Source of the DNA: Ornithinibacter aureus
Lineage (GTDB): Bacteria > Actinomycetota > Actinomycetes > Actinomycetales > Dermatophilaceae
NCBI RefSeq assembly: GCF_009858245.1
Contig: NZ_VMSB01000001.1
Location: 992,001-1,056,000 of the forward strand
Length of the DNA: 64,000 bases
Direction of reading: 5' to 3'
Shown here: positions 42,427 to 51,775 of the stretch, in pieces
How the letters are laid out: each line of letters begins with the position of its first letter
Position numbering within the stretch: the first letter of the stretch is position 1
Translations under genes and position numbers: made by a program
The notes under the pieces: model-generated
The model's database searches: none
Told to the model about the DNA's origin: nothing
The model's input: the letters and a program-made list of their open reading frames with translations, nothing else

Positions 42427-42852
42427 TCAGTCGTCGCGGTCGCCGAGCCACGCCAGGGCCCGACGGCAGGATGCCGTGACGTCACCGGCGAGCCCGGCCT
42501 CCTCCCACAGCTCCCACCACTCGTTGGCGTGCGAGCGCACCGCGCGGCGCAGCACCTGCCGCGACTTCTCCACGAGCTCCTGATCGCCCGTCGGCAGGGG
42601 CTCGTCGATGAGCCACTGCGGAAGGTATGGCTCCCCCTGTGCCGCAGCGGGATTCACGCTGGCACCCACTGCTGCGGCACCCGCCACGGCCTCACACATC
42701 TCCGGCGCCTCGATGTACCCCGACGACCGGAGCACGGTCTCGAGCGCAGCCAGGACGACGGCCGGTCGCTGGTCGCGCGGCAGGTCCTCCAGATCACCGA
42801 GGAAGTCGAGTGCGTCGTCGTTCTCGAAGGGTCCTGATCCGGTGGCTCCCAT
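42427..42852 (-). CDS. DUF4259 protein
   Basis: This 141-aa protein opens with MGATGSGPFENDDALDFLGDLEDLP, the signature of the DUF4259 family (G-x-x-G-x-G-P-F-x-N-D-x-A-x-D). After it come helices with EAVAGAAAVGASVNP and a Trp-rich end (ANEWWELWEEAG). The ATG at 42852 is taken because the family begins here. Function is unknown. It stands alone, convergent with lexA. Confidence 0.8.
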   Translation of the reverse strand: MGATGSGPFENDDALDFLGDLEDLPRDQRPAVVLAALETVLRSSGYIEAPEMCEAVAGAAAVGASVNPAAAQGEPYLPQWLIDEPLPTGDQELVEKSRQVLRRAVRSHANEWWELWEEAGLAGDVTASCRRALAWLGDRDD

Positions 42853-42999
42853 GGTTTCAGCGTACGCCTGCCAGAGCACGACGGGTCGGCGGCGGGGCGT
42901 TGCCCGCGTCACTCACGCATCGTCATGTGGCGGATCGTCATGGCGCGGATCGTCACGGCGGCGCACCGTTGCCCGGCCGGCGCTGGAGCGCTCCACGGG

Positions 43000-43911
43000 T
43001 CAGGCCTGGTGATCGACCAGGGCGCGCAGGCTCGGCCGAAGTGGGGCATCCACGCGCACCGTCATGAGGTCGTCGCCCCGTGTGGGTCCGCGGGTGATGG
43101 CCATGACGGGGATGCCGCGCTTCGCGGCGTGCCGGACGAACCGCAGTCCCGACATCACGGCCAGCGACGAACCCAGCACGAGCAGGGCCGGCGCCTCGTC
43201 GGTCAGGGCGTAGCAGGCGTCGACCCGCTCTCGTGGGACCGAGCCTCCGAAGAAGACGACATCGGGTTTGAGGGTGTCGGCGCCGCAGGTGGTGCAGTGC
43301 GGCAGGTGGAACGCGGTGACGAGCGCGTCGTCGAGCACGATGTCGCCGTCCGGGCGGATCTGGCTGCTCACCCGCGACCCGTCCGACGCCTCGCCCGACG
43401 CGAGCGCCTCGAACCCCGGATTCTGCTCGGCCATGCGGGCCTGGAGCAGGTCGCGGTCGGTGCGTGTGCCGCAGGTCAGGCACAGCACCTCGGCGAGCGT
43501 GCCATGCAGTTCGGTGACATCTCGACTGCCGGCGGCCTGGTGCAGACCGTCGACGTTCTGGGTGATGACCGGCCCGAGCACACCACGCGCCTGAAGCGCC
43601 GATACCGAGCGGTGGCAGTCGTTGGGCTCGGCGTGGCTGAACCGCTGCCAACCGATGAACGATCGTGCCCAGTAGCGCTGCCGAGCCGCGCTGCTGCCGA
43701 CGAACTCACCGTGCTGCATAGGGGTGACCCGGCGCTGGCCGTCCGGGCCTCGGTAGTCCGGGATGCCGCTGTCGGTCGACATCCCGGCCCCGGTGAGCAC
43801 GAGCGTTCCCGGGTGGTCCAACAGCAGCTCGGCCACCGCTTCGAGCGACGCCTGGGTGAGTGGTGCCGCAGAGGAGAGCGCAAGGGTGAGTGGCGCGACG
43901 GCATCCGGCAT
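43000..43911 (-). CDS. Sir2-family NAD-dependent protein deacylase (sirtuin)
   Basis: This 303-aa sirtuin has the Rossmann motif LTGAGMSTDSGIPDYRG (residues 39-55), QNVDGLH (118-124), the catalytic His136 (ELHG), and zinc cysteines CLTCG (144, 147) and CTTCG (about 207-210), followed by DVVFFGGSVP and LVLGSSLAVMSG. It lacks the Ala/Tyr/Arg set of desuccinylases as far as I can see. A 17-bp inverted repeat follows its upstream side. The substrate is not evident from neighbours. Confidence 0.93.
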   Translation of the reverse strand: MPDAVAPLTLALSSAAPLTQASLEAVAELLLDHPGTLVLTGAGMSTDSGIPDYRGPDGQRRVTPMQHGEFVGSSAARQRYWARSFIGWQRFSHAEPNDCHRSVSALQARGVLGPVITQNVDGLHQAAGSRDVTELHGTLAEVLCLTCGTRTDRDLLQARMAEQNPGFEALASGEASDGSRVSSQIRPDGDIVLDDALVTAFHLPHCTTCGADTLKPDVVFFGGSVPRERVDACYALTDEAPALLVLGSSLAVMSGLRFVRHAAKRGIPVMAITRGPTRGDDLMTVRVDAPLRPSLRALVDHQA

Positions 43912-43942
43912 GGCGTGGATCCTCCCACCCCACCTCGACCTA

Positions 43943-44022
43943 TTGCACTCCAGCCACCTCCCACCCCGACTGATTGCACGTCAGCCCCCTCCACGCCCAT
44001 CCATCAGGTGGCTGGAGTGCAA
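43943..44022. repeat. 17-bp inverted repeat in the sirtuin-lysR intergenic region
   Basis: TTGCACTCCAGCCACCT (43943-43959) is the exact complement of AGGTGGCTGGAGTGCAA (44006-44022), with a third partial copy (ATTGCACGTCAGCC) in the 46-base loop. It may be a cruciform, terminator or small dispersed repeat. Confidence 0.7.
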
Positions 44023-44061
44023 GAAGTCGGATCACCCGGGGTACGAAAGTCATGGCAGGGG

Positions 44062-44076
44062 ATAACTCGGCGTTAT
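44062..44076. promoter_or_regulatory. LysR-type operator (ATAAC-N5-GTTAT)
   Basis: ATAACTCGGCGTTAT is a perfect T-N11-A palindrome of the LysR-box type, 12 bases before the regulator's ATG and overlapping a possible -10 (TATAGA). This fits autorepression of the lysR gene. Confidence 0.75.
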
Positions 44077-44088
44077 AGAATGCGGGGC

Positions 44089-45042
44089 ATGATCGATGCC
44101 GCAGGACTCCGGGTCATGAAGGCCATCGCCGACGAAGGCAGCTTCACCGCGGCCGCGACCTCGCTGGGCTACACGCAGCCGGCGATCTCGCAGATGGTGC
44201 GGCGCCTCGAGCAGCGCACGGGCACCGTGCTCGTCGAACGCGTCGGGCGCAACGTCCGCCTCACCGAGGCCGGCCAGGTGCTCGCGCGCCACGCGACCCC
44301 GGTGCTCGCTGCCATCGACGCGGCCGAGGAAGAGGTCGCTGCGATCGCGGGGCTGCGCAGCGGACGGGTGCGACTCATGGCCTTCCCCTCGGCCTCGGCG
44401 ACTCTGGTGCCGCGCGCGCTGTCGCTGGTCAAGAAGCGCTTCCCCGACGTCAGCATCACCCTCACCGAGGCCGAGCCCCCCGAGAGCCTGGCAGCGCTGA
44501 AGGCCGGCGAGTGCGACCTCGCGGTGGCGTTCGCCTACGAGGGCACCGACATCGGTCGGGGCGAGGAGGACCTCGACCAGTTCGTCATCACCAAGCTCCT
44601 CGATGACGAGGTGCGCCTGGCCGTTCCCGAGGGCCACGGCGTCTCCTCGCAGGAGAACGTCGACCTCTCGGTGCTCGCCGACGAACCGTGGATCGCCGGC
44701 TGCCCGCGCTGTCGGGGCCACCTGCTGCAGCTGACGCACGACGCCGGGTTCCGCCCCGACGTCGCCTACGAGACCGAGGACTACGTGGCCGTCATGGGCC
44801 TGGTCGCCGAGGGTCTTGGCGTGGCGCTCATCCCTGACCTCATCCTGCGCACGGTGCACCACCCCGACGTCGTCGCCCTGCCCATCACCCCGGCGTCGCG
44901 TCGCTCGATCATGGCCGTCACCACCTCTGACCTGCAGCGCGTGCCGGCGGTCAAGGCGACCCTCGAGGCCCTCACCGAGAGCGCCGCGGCCCAGTCGACG
45001 GCCTCGACGGTGCGCGCCCCGGAGCCGACCTTCTCGATCTGA
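44089..45042 (+). CDS. LysR-family transcriptional regulator
   Basis: This 317-aa regulator has the N-terminal winged HTH (LRVMKAIADEGSFTAAATSLGYTQPAISQMVRRLEQRTG, residues about 7-45). The periplasmic-binding-like effector domain follows (GRVRLMAFPSASATLVPRAL, CDLAVAF, EDYVAVMGLVAEGLGVALIPD). A CPRC pair at about 205-208 in the effector domain could be redox- or metal-sensitive. The gene lies alone; a LysR box overlaps its promoter. The effector and targets cannot be named. Confidence 0.9.
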   Translation: MIDAAGLRVMKAIADEGSFTAAATSLGYTQPAISQMVRRLEQRTGTVLVERVGRNVRLTEAGQVLARHATPVLAAIDAAEEEVAAIAGLRSGRVRLMAFPSASATLVPRALSLVKKRFPDVSITLTEAEPPESLAALKAGECDLAVAFAYEGTDIGRGEEDLDQFVITKLLDDEVRLAVPEGHGVSSQENVDLSVLADEPWIAGCPRCRGHLLQLTHDAGFRPDVAYETEDYVAVMGLVAEGLGVALIPDLILRTVHHPDVVALPITPASRRSIMAVTTSDLQRVPAVKATLEALTESAAAQSTASTVRAPEPTFSI

Positions 45043-45166
45043 GCGGCACCGCTGCCGCCGGTCAGCCATCGGGCTGATGCACCCACACCCACCTCGCGCT
45101 GCACGTGAGGTCATGCACACCCACCCCGCCTCACACGTGAACTCCTGTGGAGAGGGCGGTGGGGGT

Positions 45167-45317
45167 CTGTCAGAAGTCGTTGCGGCGGACAAGGAATCCC
45201 TCTCGTCCTGCAACGGTCCGTGACAGCACACCCTCCTGGGCCCTCAGGGGTTGAACACGCCCACGACGATCCTTCACACAGGGACGCCGTGGGTGACCCG
45301 TCGCGCAGGGACGCCGT
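45167..45317. repeat. Hairpin repeat unit and a 27-bp tandem repeat in the lysR-comEC gap
   Basis: The 343-base gap 45043-45385 has no gene. CTGTCA (45167) and TGACAG (45221) bracket a nested hairpin (GTTGC at 45179, GCAAC at 45210) around the core GGACAAGGAATCCC, which recurs at 52186 and 57884. After it the word CAGGGACGCCGT occurs at 45279 and 45306 within two 27-bp copies. Confidence 0.55.
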
Positions 45318-45385
45318 AGCGACCCGACGCGAAGGCCAACACCAGGCCGGACCGGCAGCAGGCAGGTCCCCGCCCTCCAGCACCG

Positions 45386-47857
45386 TCAGCGGCTGGTCGT
45401 GACGATGACGTCGTCGCCACGCTCGGCGATCGCCACGTCGCCACGCTGGTCGGTGCGGTATATGGCGTACCCGTTGCGCCGCAGCAGGTCCAGGTGCTTC
45501 GGGGCCGGGTGGCCGTAGTCGTTGTCGGCGCCGACGCTGATCACCCCGACGGGGGCCCGCACCGCCGCCATGAGGTCGTCATCGAGGTTCGCACTCCCGT
45601 GGTGCGGGGTCTTCACAAGATCGAACCCACCTGCCGCCTGAGCCATCGACGGCTCGCGCCGCAACCGCAGCAGCAGGTCGTGCGCCGCCTCACGCTCGAT
45701 GTCGCCCAGCAACAGGGCGTCGACCTCGCCGGCACGCACGGCAAGCACCACGCTCGCGTTGTTCGGCACCGACCCGTCAGCGATGCGTCGCCACGGGCTC
45801 CACACGACGGCATCCATCTCGCCGAGCGTGAGCCGGTCGCCCGCGGACAAGGGCCGTACGGGGATGCTGTGGCGCACCGCGAGCGCGTCGACGTGCGCCG
45901 CGCTGTCGGCAGGTTCGCGAACCGGGGTGATGAACAGCTGGCCCACCCGCCGGCCGTCGATCGCCCCGACGAGTCCGTCGACGTGGTCGGCGTGCAGGTG
46001 GGTGAGAACGACGGCATCCAGGGTCGTGACCCCGAGGCGGGAAAGGCAGCCGTCGACGAGTGGAGGATCGGGCCCGGCATCGACGAGGAGGGCACTGTCT
46101 GCGCCGGTTCGCACCACGACGGCATCACCCTGCCCGACGTCACAGACGACGACCCGCCATCCCTGCGGCGGCCATGTGACCGTCCCGGTGGGCACGAGTG
46201 AGGCGGCCAGCGTCAGGACGCACCCGAGGGCAAGAACCGGGTGAGCGGCGGCCCCCGTGGCGAGAGCACGCCCCGTGAGCAGCACGACCACGGTGAGCCC
46301 CGCGAGGAGCAGGGCCCCGGGCGCACCGTCCGGCCACGGCATCGTGCCGCCGGGGACCTCGGCGAACCACCGGGCCACCCTCGCGATGCCCCATGCGGGC
46401 AGCACCCCGGCCCAGGCGATGAGTCGGGCACCATCGCTCCAGATCACCGAGGTCAGGGATGCCGCGACGCCGGCGACCGTCGCGATCGGCACCAAGGGTG
46501 CGGCGAGCAGGTTGGCGACCACGCCGACGATGCTGACCGACCCCTGGAGCAGCACGACCAGGGGCGCGGTCATGGCCTGGGCCGCGACCGGCACGGCGAG
46601 CGCGGGCCCCATCGAGGCCAGCCGCACGGGCAGGCGGGCACCGATGGCCTCACCCCACGGCCGGGTGAACAGCAGCAAACCGAGGGTCGCCACCGAGGAC
46701 AGCGCGAAGCCGAACGACCTCGCCAGCCATGGGTCGACGACGAGCACGACGATGATGGCCGCACCGAGCACGGGCGGCCCGGCCGAGCGCCGCGACCTGC
46801 TGAGCCCGATCAGCCCGATCGCCCCCATCGCCGCGGCCCGCACGACGCTCGGCTCGGGCCTGGCGAGCACGACGAAGCCGGCCAGGGCCACCAGCGCCAG
46901 CACCGGCCTGGCCCACAGGGGAACCCCCAGCAGGACGCACAGCCCGAGGACGAGACCGACGACGACGGCCACGTTGCTGCCGCTGACCGCGGTCAGGTGG
47001 GTCATGCCGGTGGCGCGCATCGCCTCGGTGAGGTCGGGCGGGGTCTGGCTCGTGTCGCCGATGACCAGGCCGGGCAACAGACCGCGTGGATCGGCTGGTG
47101 CCCCGTCGACGGCGCCGCGCAGCCCTGCGCGCAGGTGCTCGGCGGCCGAAGCAACTGCACCGGGTGGCGCGATGACCCTCGGGGTGCCGGTCACTGCGAG
47201 GCTCGCCACTCGGTCATCGCCCGGTTCGGTGGGGCGCAGCCGGCCGGTGAGCTGGACCGTCGACCGCCACGCGGGGTCGGTCAATACAGCGTCGCCGGTG
47301 AGCAGCACCGGCGCCCCGGCGGCCCGCTGACGACCGCGCGCGTCGAGGTGCACCACGGTCGCCTCGCGCAGCACCCGCGGGGTGTCACCGCGCGAGGGCA
47401 GGGTCAGCGGGTCGCCGGTGATGACGACGAGGGCGGTCACGACGGCCCGCTGGTCGACGAGCTCCTGCACCCCGCCGCGCACGCGAAGCACCGAGTGCCC
47501 GGCCGCCGCCAGCTGGAGGATGACGACCAGCACCATCGTCAGCACCACCAGCCAGCACAGCATGAACCGTGCCGCGGACACCCCGGACACCGCAGACACC
47601 GCGCTCGCCACCGCGGCCACCCCGATCGCCGCGGCAGCCACCCACAGGTGGCCGGCCACCGGCATGGCCAGGGTCGCGGCGGCGACCACCCACGCGACGA
47701 CGGCTGGCGCGAGCAACCTGAGGTCGGTGCTCGAGGTCGCCCGGCGACGGGCCAGGGCGGCCCCGAAGCCGACACCCCCGGGCGCTGAGGCCCGGCCGTC
47801 GCTCTCGCTCAGCACGGCTCCACCCGCGCCGGATGCCGCATCGCTCAGCCCGTTCAC
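45386..47857 (-). CDS. comEC: ComEC/Rec2 DNA-uptake channel
   Basis: This is an 823-aa membrane protein for transport of single-stranded DNA in competence. About a dozen hydrophobic helices include the competence domain (LLPGLVIGDTSQTPPDLTEAMRATGMTHLTAVSGSNVAVV, about residues 245-285). The C-terminal metallo-beta-lactamase-like domain has VCDVGQGDAVVVRTG, the metal motif LTHLHADHVDG and KTPHHGSAN. GTG 47857 overlaps the comEA stop (GTGA). With comEA it forms the usual actinobacterial pair, normally followed by holA. Whether the host is naturally competent is unknown. Confidence 0.95.
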   Translation of the reverse strand: MNGLSDAASGAGGAVLSESDGRASAPGGVGFGAALARRRATSSTDLRLLAPAVVAWVVAAATLAMPVAGHLWVAAAAIGVAAVASAVSAVSGVSAARFMLCWLVVLTMVLVVILQLAAAGHSVLRVRGGVQELVDQRAVVTALVVITGDPLTLPSRGDTPRVLREATVVHLDARGRQRAAGAPVLLTGDAVLTDPAWRSTVQLTGRLRPTEPGDDRVASLAVTGTPRVIAPPGAVASAAEHLRAGLRGAVDGAPADPRGLLPGLVIGDTSQTPPDLTEAMRATGMTHLTAVSGSNVAVVVGLVLGLCVLLGVPLWARPVLALVALAGFVVLARPEPSVVRAAAMGAIGLIGLSRSRRSAGPPVLGAAIIVVLVVDPWLARSFGFALSSVATLGLLLFTRPWGEAIGARLPVRLASMGPALAVPVAAQAMTAPLVVLLQGSVSIVGVVANLLAAPLVPIATVAGVAASLTSVIWSDGARLIAWAGVLPAWGIARVARWFAEVPGGTMPWPDGAPGALLLAGLTVVVLLTGRALATGAAAHPVLALGCVLTLAASLVPTGTVTWPPQGWRVVVCDVGQGDAVVVRTGADSALLVDAGPDPPLVDGCLSRLGVTTLDAVVLTHLHADHVDGLVGAIDGRRVGQLFITPVREPADSAAHVDALAVRHSIPVRPLSAGDRLTLGEMDAVVWSPWRRIADGSVPNNASVVLAVRAGEVDALLLGDIEREAAHDLLLRLRREPSMAQAAGGFDLVKTPHHGSANLDDDLMAAVRAPVGVISVGADNDYGHPAPKHLDLLRRNGYAIYRTDQRGDVAIAERGDDVIVTTSR

Positions 47858-48933
47858 AGGGTCACCAGCGGTGTCAGCTGGGACAGCAGCTTCTCGCCGA
47901 TGCCGCTCACCTCCCCGAGTTCGTCGACACTCGTGAACCGTCCGTGCTGGGTGCGCCAGTCGAGGATTCGTTGCGCGAGAACGGGCCCCACCCCGGGCAG
48001 CGTGTCCAGGGCAGCGAGGTCGGCCGAGTTCAGCGCCACCTGCCCACCGGAACCCGCGCCGGCCCCACCCGCGCCGCCGCCACCAGCACCGGGCGCAGCG
48101 CCGGGCCCGGTGAGCTCACGCGGATCGACCGGATCACCCGGGGACGGAATCCGCACCTGCTCACCGTCGGTCAGCACCCGCGCCAGGTTGACCCGGCTGA
48201 GGTCCGCTCCGCTCTTCGCGCCGCCGGCAGCTGCGACCGCCTGCGCCACCCGCGACCCTGCCGGCAGCTCGCGAACCCCAGGGCGCTTGACCTGGCCGAC
48301 GACGTGCACGACCACGACGGCGGATGCCGGGCCGGCCGCCGCGGTCCCCCCTCCCCCACCGGGCTCCGCAATCGCCGACCCCGACGGCGCCGTCTGCGCG
48401 CCCGAGGTCGCCGATGGCCCCGTGGTGGACAGCCGCTGCCCCGCCGACGGCGCCACGCCCACCGGGGCGGCGCCTGCACTGAGCCCATTCGGCCCGGCGC
48501 GCGAACCGCCGCCCGGAGCGATCACCGTGCCCTCGGCATCCGCGCTCGCCCACAGCACCCGCAGCCCGAAGATGAGCACGGCCAGCACCCCCACGACCAC
48601 CACCCCGAGCACGGCGGCCCGGCCGGGCTGCCAGCGCGCATCGACGAACGCCGCGGGCAGCCGGAACCACCCACGGGGGGCGGTCACCCGAGCATGCCGC
48701 CCGACATCGCTCGATGGGCTTGGTCTCGATGGGCCCGCTTGCGGTGGCCGGATGCCGTGGGTGAGGTCGCGCTCGCTCGGCACGTAGGCGCTGGGGACAG
48801 CGGCTCTCGGCTCGTGGGCGCTCGACACCGAGGCACTCGGCACGGGCAGGCCCGGCACGGACGTGCTCGGTCGGGACCGCAGGCGGGCCAGTGCGCGCGG
48901 TGAGAGCTCTTCGACGGGGTGACGGCGTGACAT
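47854..48933 (-). CDS. comEA: ComEA-like DNA-binding protein
   Basis: This is a 359-aa DNA receptor. It has a cytoplasmic N-terminus rich in Pro/Ser, one membrane helix (AAVLGVVVVGVLAVLIFGL, about residues 120-140), a disordered Gly/Ala/Ser stretch, an SLBB domain (VVVHVVGQVKRPGVRELPAGSRVAQAVAAAGG) and tandem helix-hairpin-helix motifs at the end (LNSADLAALDTLPGVGPVLAQRILDWR, FTSVDELGEVSGIGEKLLSQL). ATG 48933 was chosen over the longer frame since that extension is improbable. It overlaps comEC by GTGA. Confidence 0.93.
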   Translation of the reverse strand: MSRRHPVEELSPRALARLRSRPSTSVPGLPVPSASVSSAHEPRAAVPSAYVPSERDLTHGIRPPQAGPSRPSPSSDVGRHARVTAPRGWFRLPAAFVDARWQPGRAAVLGVVVVGVLAVLIFGLRVLWASADAEGTVIAPGGGSRAGPNGLSAGAAPVGVAPSAGQRLSTTGPSATSGAQTAPSGSAIAEPGGGGGTAAAGPASAVVVVHVVGQVKRPGVRELPAGSRVAQAVAAAGGAKSGADLSRVNLARVLTDGEQVRIPSPGDPVDPRELTGPGAAPGAGGGGAGGAGAGSGGQVALNSADLAALDTLPGVGPVLAQRILDWRTQHGRFTSVDELGEVSGIGEKLLSQLTPLVTL

Positions 48934-49123
48934 GCATCGACCGTACGAACGCCGAGCGGTCGCCGCCGCCTCGATCCCGCGGCCTGTGGACGACACCCCG
49001 CCGAGACGCCCCCTGTGGACAACCACCCGCTCCGCGCCAGCGGTCACAGCTCACCGGTCAGGCTTGCTGGTCAGAACTCGACTGTCAGCACCAGCGGTCA
49101 GGCTCGACCGTCAGCGCCACCAG

Positions 49124-49732
49124 TCAGGCCTGGCGGCGCTTGCGACGCATCAGCCACGCCCGGATGTTGCGCTGGTGGCGCGAGAGCACGAGCAGCGGCA
49201 GCACGATGAGCCACCCCCCGACGAGCTGCGAGACACCGGGCACCACCCCCGCCACGGCGGCCACCCCGACGGCGGCGACGACGAGCATCGTCACGACGGA
49301 GGCCTCACCGACGAACGGCAGCACCGTCTTGGCCAGCACGAACACCACAACCGCCCCGAGCGCGACCCAGGGCGCGATGGCGAGGAGCGCCCCGAGTGCG
49401 CTGGCCACTCCCTTTCCGCCCTTGCCACGAAGGAACGGGCTGAACATGTGCCCGAGCACGACGGCGGTGCCGGCGACGATGGCGGCCAGGGTGCCCATGC
49501 TGCGCAGCACGAGCAGGCTCGGCAGCCACGCCTTCGCGACGTCGAGGAGCAGCACGACGACCCCCCAGCGGGGGCCCAGCACCCGGGCCGCGTTGGTCGC
49601 CCCGGGGTTCCCCGAGCCGGACGACCGCAGGTCACGGCCGAGTGCGCGAGCGAGGATCGTCGCGGGATTGATCGATCCCACGAGGAAGCTGAGTGCGGCG
49701 ACGCCGCACAGCTGGATGACGTACAGGCCCAT
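49124..49732 (-). CDS. plsY: Glycerol-3-phosphate acyltransferase PlsY
   Basis: PlsY transfers the acyl group of acyl-phosphate to glycerol-3-phosphate, the first step of phospholipid synthesis. The 202-aa membrane protein has the three family motifs: SFLVGSINPATILARALGRDLRSSGSGNPGATNAARVLG (about residues 15-53), GHMFSPFLRGKGGKGVAS (about 94-111) and a final helix set, with a basic tail. It starts three bases after the DegV gene ends, so the two form an operon. Confidence 0.93.
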   Translation of the reverse strand: MGLYVIQLCGVAALSFLVGSINPATILARALGRDLRSSGSGNPGATNAARVLGPRWGVVVLLLDVAKAWLPSLLVLRSMGTLAAIVAGTAVVLGHMFSPFLRGKGGKGVASALGALLAIAPWVALGAVVVFVLAKTVLPFVGEASVVTMLVVAAVGVAAVAGVVPGVSQLVGGWLIVLPLLVLSRHQRNIRAWLMRRKRRQA

Positions 49733-49735
49733 CGA

Positions 49736-50659
49736 TCAGCGCGCCACCGCAGGCGGCGCACCCGGAGGTACGAGCGGCACGACGCGGGGCACCACGGCCA
49801 CGGCGAGCGTTCCCGGCCCGACATGCGCCCCGACGACGGCACCGAGCTCGACGACGACGACCTCGGTGCCCGGCCCCAGCCGCGCCCGCAACCGCTCGGC
49901 CAGTCGCTCGGCGCGCTCCGGTGAGTCGAGGTGGTGCACGGCGACATCGACTCCGCCGCCATTACCCCCGGCACCCCCAGCATCCGCAGCACCCGCAGCC
50001 TGGGCCGCATCGACCGCGAGCTCCTCGAGACGGGCGATGGCCCGTGACGACGTTCGCACCCGTTCCAGCGGCACGATCTGCCCGTCGCGCAGCCCGAGGA
50101 TCGGCTTGATCGCCAGGGCCGAACCGAGCATCGCCCCGGCCTTGCCGATCCGCCCACCGCGGCGCAGGTATTCCAGGGTGTCGACGTAGAACATGACGCT
50201 CGCTCCTGCGCACGTGGCGCGAACGGCATCCGCGACCTCCCCGGCCGATGCCCCGCCAGCGGCCAGCCGCGCCCCCGCGAGCACCGCGAATCCCATCACC
50301 ATCCCGAGTGCTCGCGAGTCGATGACCGTCACCGGGATCGGCGACTCGCTCGCGGCGAGGTGGGCGCTGCCGATGGTGCTCGACATCGCCTCGGACAGGT
50401 GCACCGAGACCACCGAGTCGGCGCCGGCGGCCGCCGCCGCCTCGTAGGCGTCGATGAACGCCGCCGGGGTGGGCCGTGACGTCGTGACCGGGGTGAACGC
50501 TCGCAGGGCGGCCGCCACGGCCGCGGGGTCGATGTCGACGCCCTCGGAGTGGGTGCGCCCGCCGACGACGACGTGCAGCGGCACGACCCGGATGTCCAGA
50601 CCGTCGAGCAGCGCGGACGGCAGGTAGGCCGTGGAGTCGGTGACGAGGGCGGTGCTCAC
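49736..50659 (-). CDS. DegV-family fatty-acid-binding protein
   Basis: This 307-aa protein starts at GTG 50659 (VSTALVTDSTAYLP). It has the DegV pattern: N-terminal TDSTAYL, FTPVTTSRPTPAAF, LSEAMSSTIGSA (a ligand-binding serine region), VIDSRALGMVMGF and LEYLRRGGRIGKAGAMLGSALAIKPIL. Related proteins hold fatty acids for FakA-type kinases. The next gene, plsY, uses acyl-phosphate, the product of such a kinase, so the pair makes metabolic sense. A Gly/Ala insertion occurs near residue 225. Confidence 0.9.
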   Translation of the reverse strand: MSTALVTDSTAYLPSALLDGLDIRVVPLHVVVGGRTHSEGVDIDPAAVAAALRAFTPVTTSRPTPAAFIDAYEAAAAAGADSVVSVHLSEAMSSTIGSAHLAASESPIPVTVIDSRALGMVMGFAVLAGARLAAGGASAGEVADAVRATCAGASVMFYVDTLEYLRRGGRIGKAGAMLGSALAIKPILGLRDGQIVPLERVRTSSRAIARLEELAVDAAQAAGAADAGGAGGNGGGVDVAVHHLDSPERAERLAERLRARLGPGTEVVVVELGAVVGAHVGPGTLAVAVVPRVVPLVPPGAPPAVAR

Positions 50660-50723
50660 CCGAGCAGGGTAGTCGTCGGTCGCCGCCCCGACAGGTCGCA
50701 GCGGCCGGATGCCGGTGGGCAGG

Positions 50724-51659
50724 TCACGCGTTCTTGCGTGCCGCGATCTTGGCCGCCCGCTCCTCGCGCTTCTCCACGAAGCGGGTGGCCTCAGCGTCGA
50801 GGGCGGCGACGGCCGCGGCGAGCTGGTCGCGGGCAGCCTCACCGTCGGCGTCGAGGCCCTCGAGCTCCCAGATGCCCCACTGGCGCAGCAGCGGCTGGAC
50901 GATGTCGTCGTGGTGGATGCGCAGGTCGTAGATGCCGGCCATCGCCATCTGCACGGCCTTGCGCCCGAAGCCGGGGATGATCGCGCCCGGCATCTGGAAG
51001 TTCACGACCTCGTCGGTGATCGCCCGCATCGTCTGGTTGGGCGTCAGCTCGAGCGCCGCCTGGATGATGTTGCGGTAGAAGATCATGTGCAGGTTCTCGT
51101 CCTTGGCGACCCTGATCAGCAGCTTCTCCGCGATCGGCTCGTCGGTGAACTTGCCGGTGTTGCGGTGCGAGACCCGGGTGGCCAGTTCCTGGAAGGAGAC
51201 GTAGGCGCAGACGTTGAGCAGCGGCTTGTCACCGGAGTCGTAACCGGTCTCCATGGTGTCCATGCGGGCCCGCTCGAGCTCGTCGGGGTCGACCCCACGC
51301 GTGACGAGCAGGTAGTCGCGGATGCAGAACGCGTGGCGGCCCTCCTCGGCGGTCCAGCGGTTCACCCAGGCCCCCCACGCGCTGTCGCGGCCGAACGCGC
51401 GCTCGATCTCGCGGTGGTAGCTCGGAAGGTTGTCCTCGGTGAGCAGGTTGACCTCGAGCGCCGTGCGGGCGATCGGCGACAGCTGGGACTGCTCCACCGA
51501 CCACGGCTCACCGCCGAGCTCCTTGAAGTCGCGGCCGAGGGACCAGGGGACGTACTCGTGCGGCATCCACTCCTGGGCGGTGGCGAGGTGGCGGTTGAGG
51601 TTCTCCTCCGCCACGGGCTCGAGGGCTGCGAGCAGTCGTCCGGTGTCGAGATCGGCCAT
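50724..51659 (-). CDS. Acyl-ACP desaturase (ferritin-like diiron enzyme)
   Basis: This 311-aa enzyme introduces a double bond into acyl-ACP. The diiron ligands are seen in the paired motifs: Glu in VNLLTEDNLPSYHREIERAFG, RWTAEEGRHAFCIRDYLL (EExRH) and VAKDENLHMIFYRNI (DExxH). The Trp/Arg core WMPHEYVPWSLGRDF is typical of the actinobacterial DesA group. ATG 51659 has GAGGAGG upstream. A Lys/Arg-rich tail (KREERAAKIAARKNA) closes it. Confidence 0.92.
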   Translation of the reverse strand: MADLDTGRLLAALEPVAEENLNRHLATAQEWMPHEYVPWSLGRDFKELGGEPWSVEQSQLSPIARTALEVNLLTEDNLPSYHREIERAFGRDSAWGAWVNRWTAEEGRHAFCIRDYLLVTRGVDPDELERARMDTMETGYDSGDKPLLNVCAYVSFQELATRVSHRNTGKFTDEPIAEKLLIRVAKDENLHMIFYRNIIQAALELTPNQTMRAITDEVVNFQMPGAIIPGFGRKAVQMAMAGIYDLRIHHDDIVQPLLRQWGIWELEGLDADGEAARDQLAAAVAALDAEATRFVEKREERAAKIAARKNA

Positions 51660-51775
51660 GGGTCCTCCTCGGGAGCGGCTGTGACCGGCGTCACCTCCGT
51701 GGAGTCTCACTCTGCACCGTCACGGACGCGCAGACCACCCCAGTGGCGCGGCGTTTCCCGGATAACCTCTGCCGC

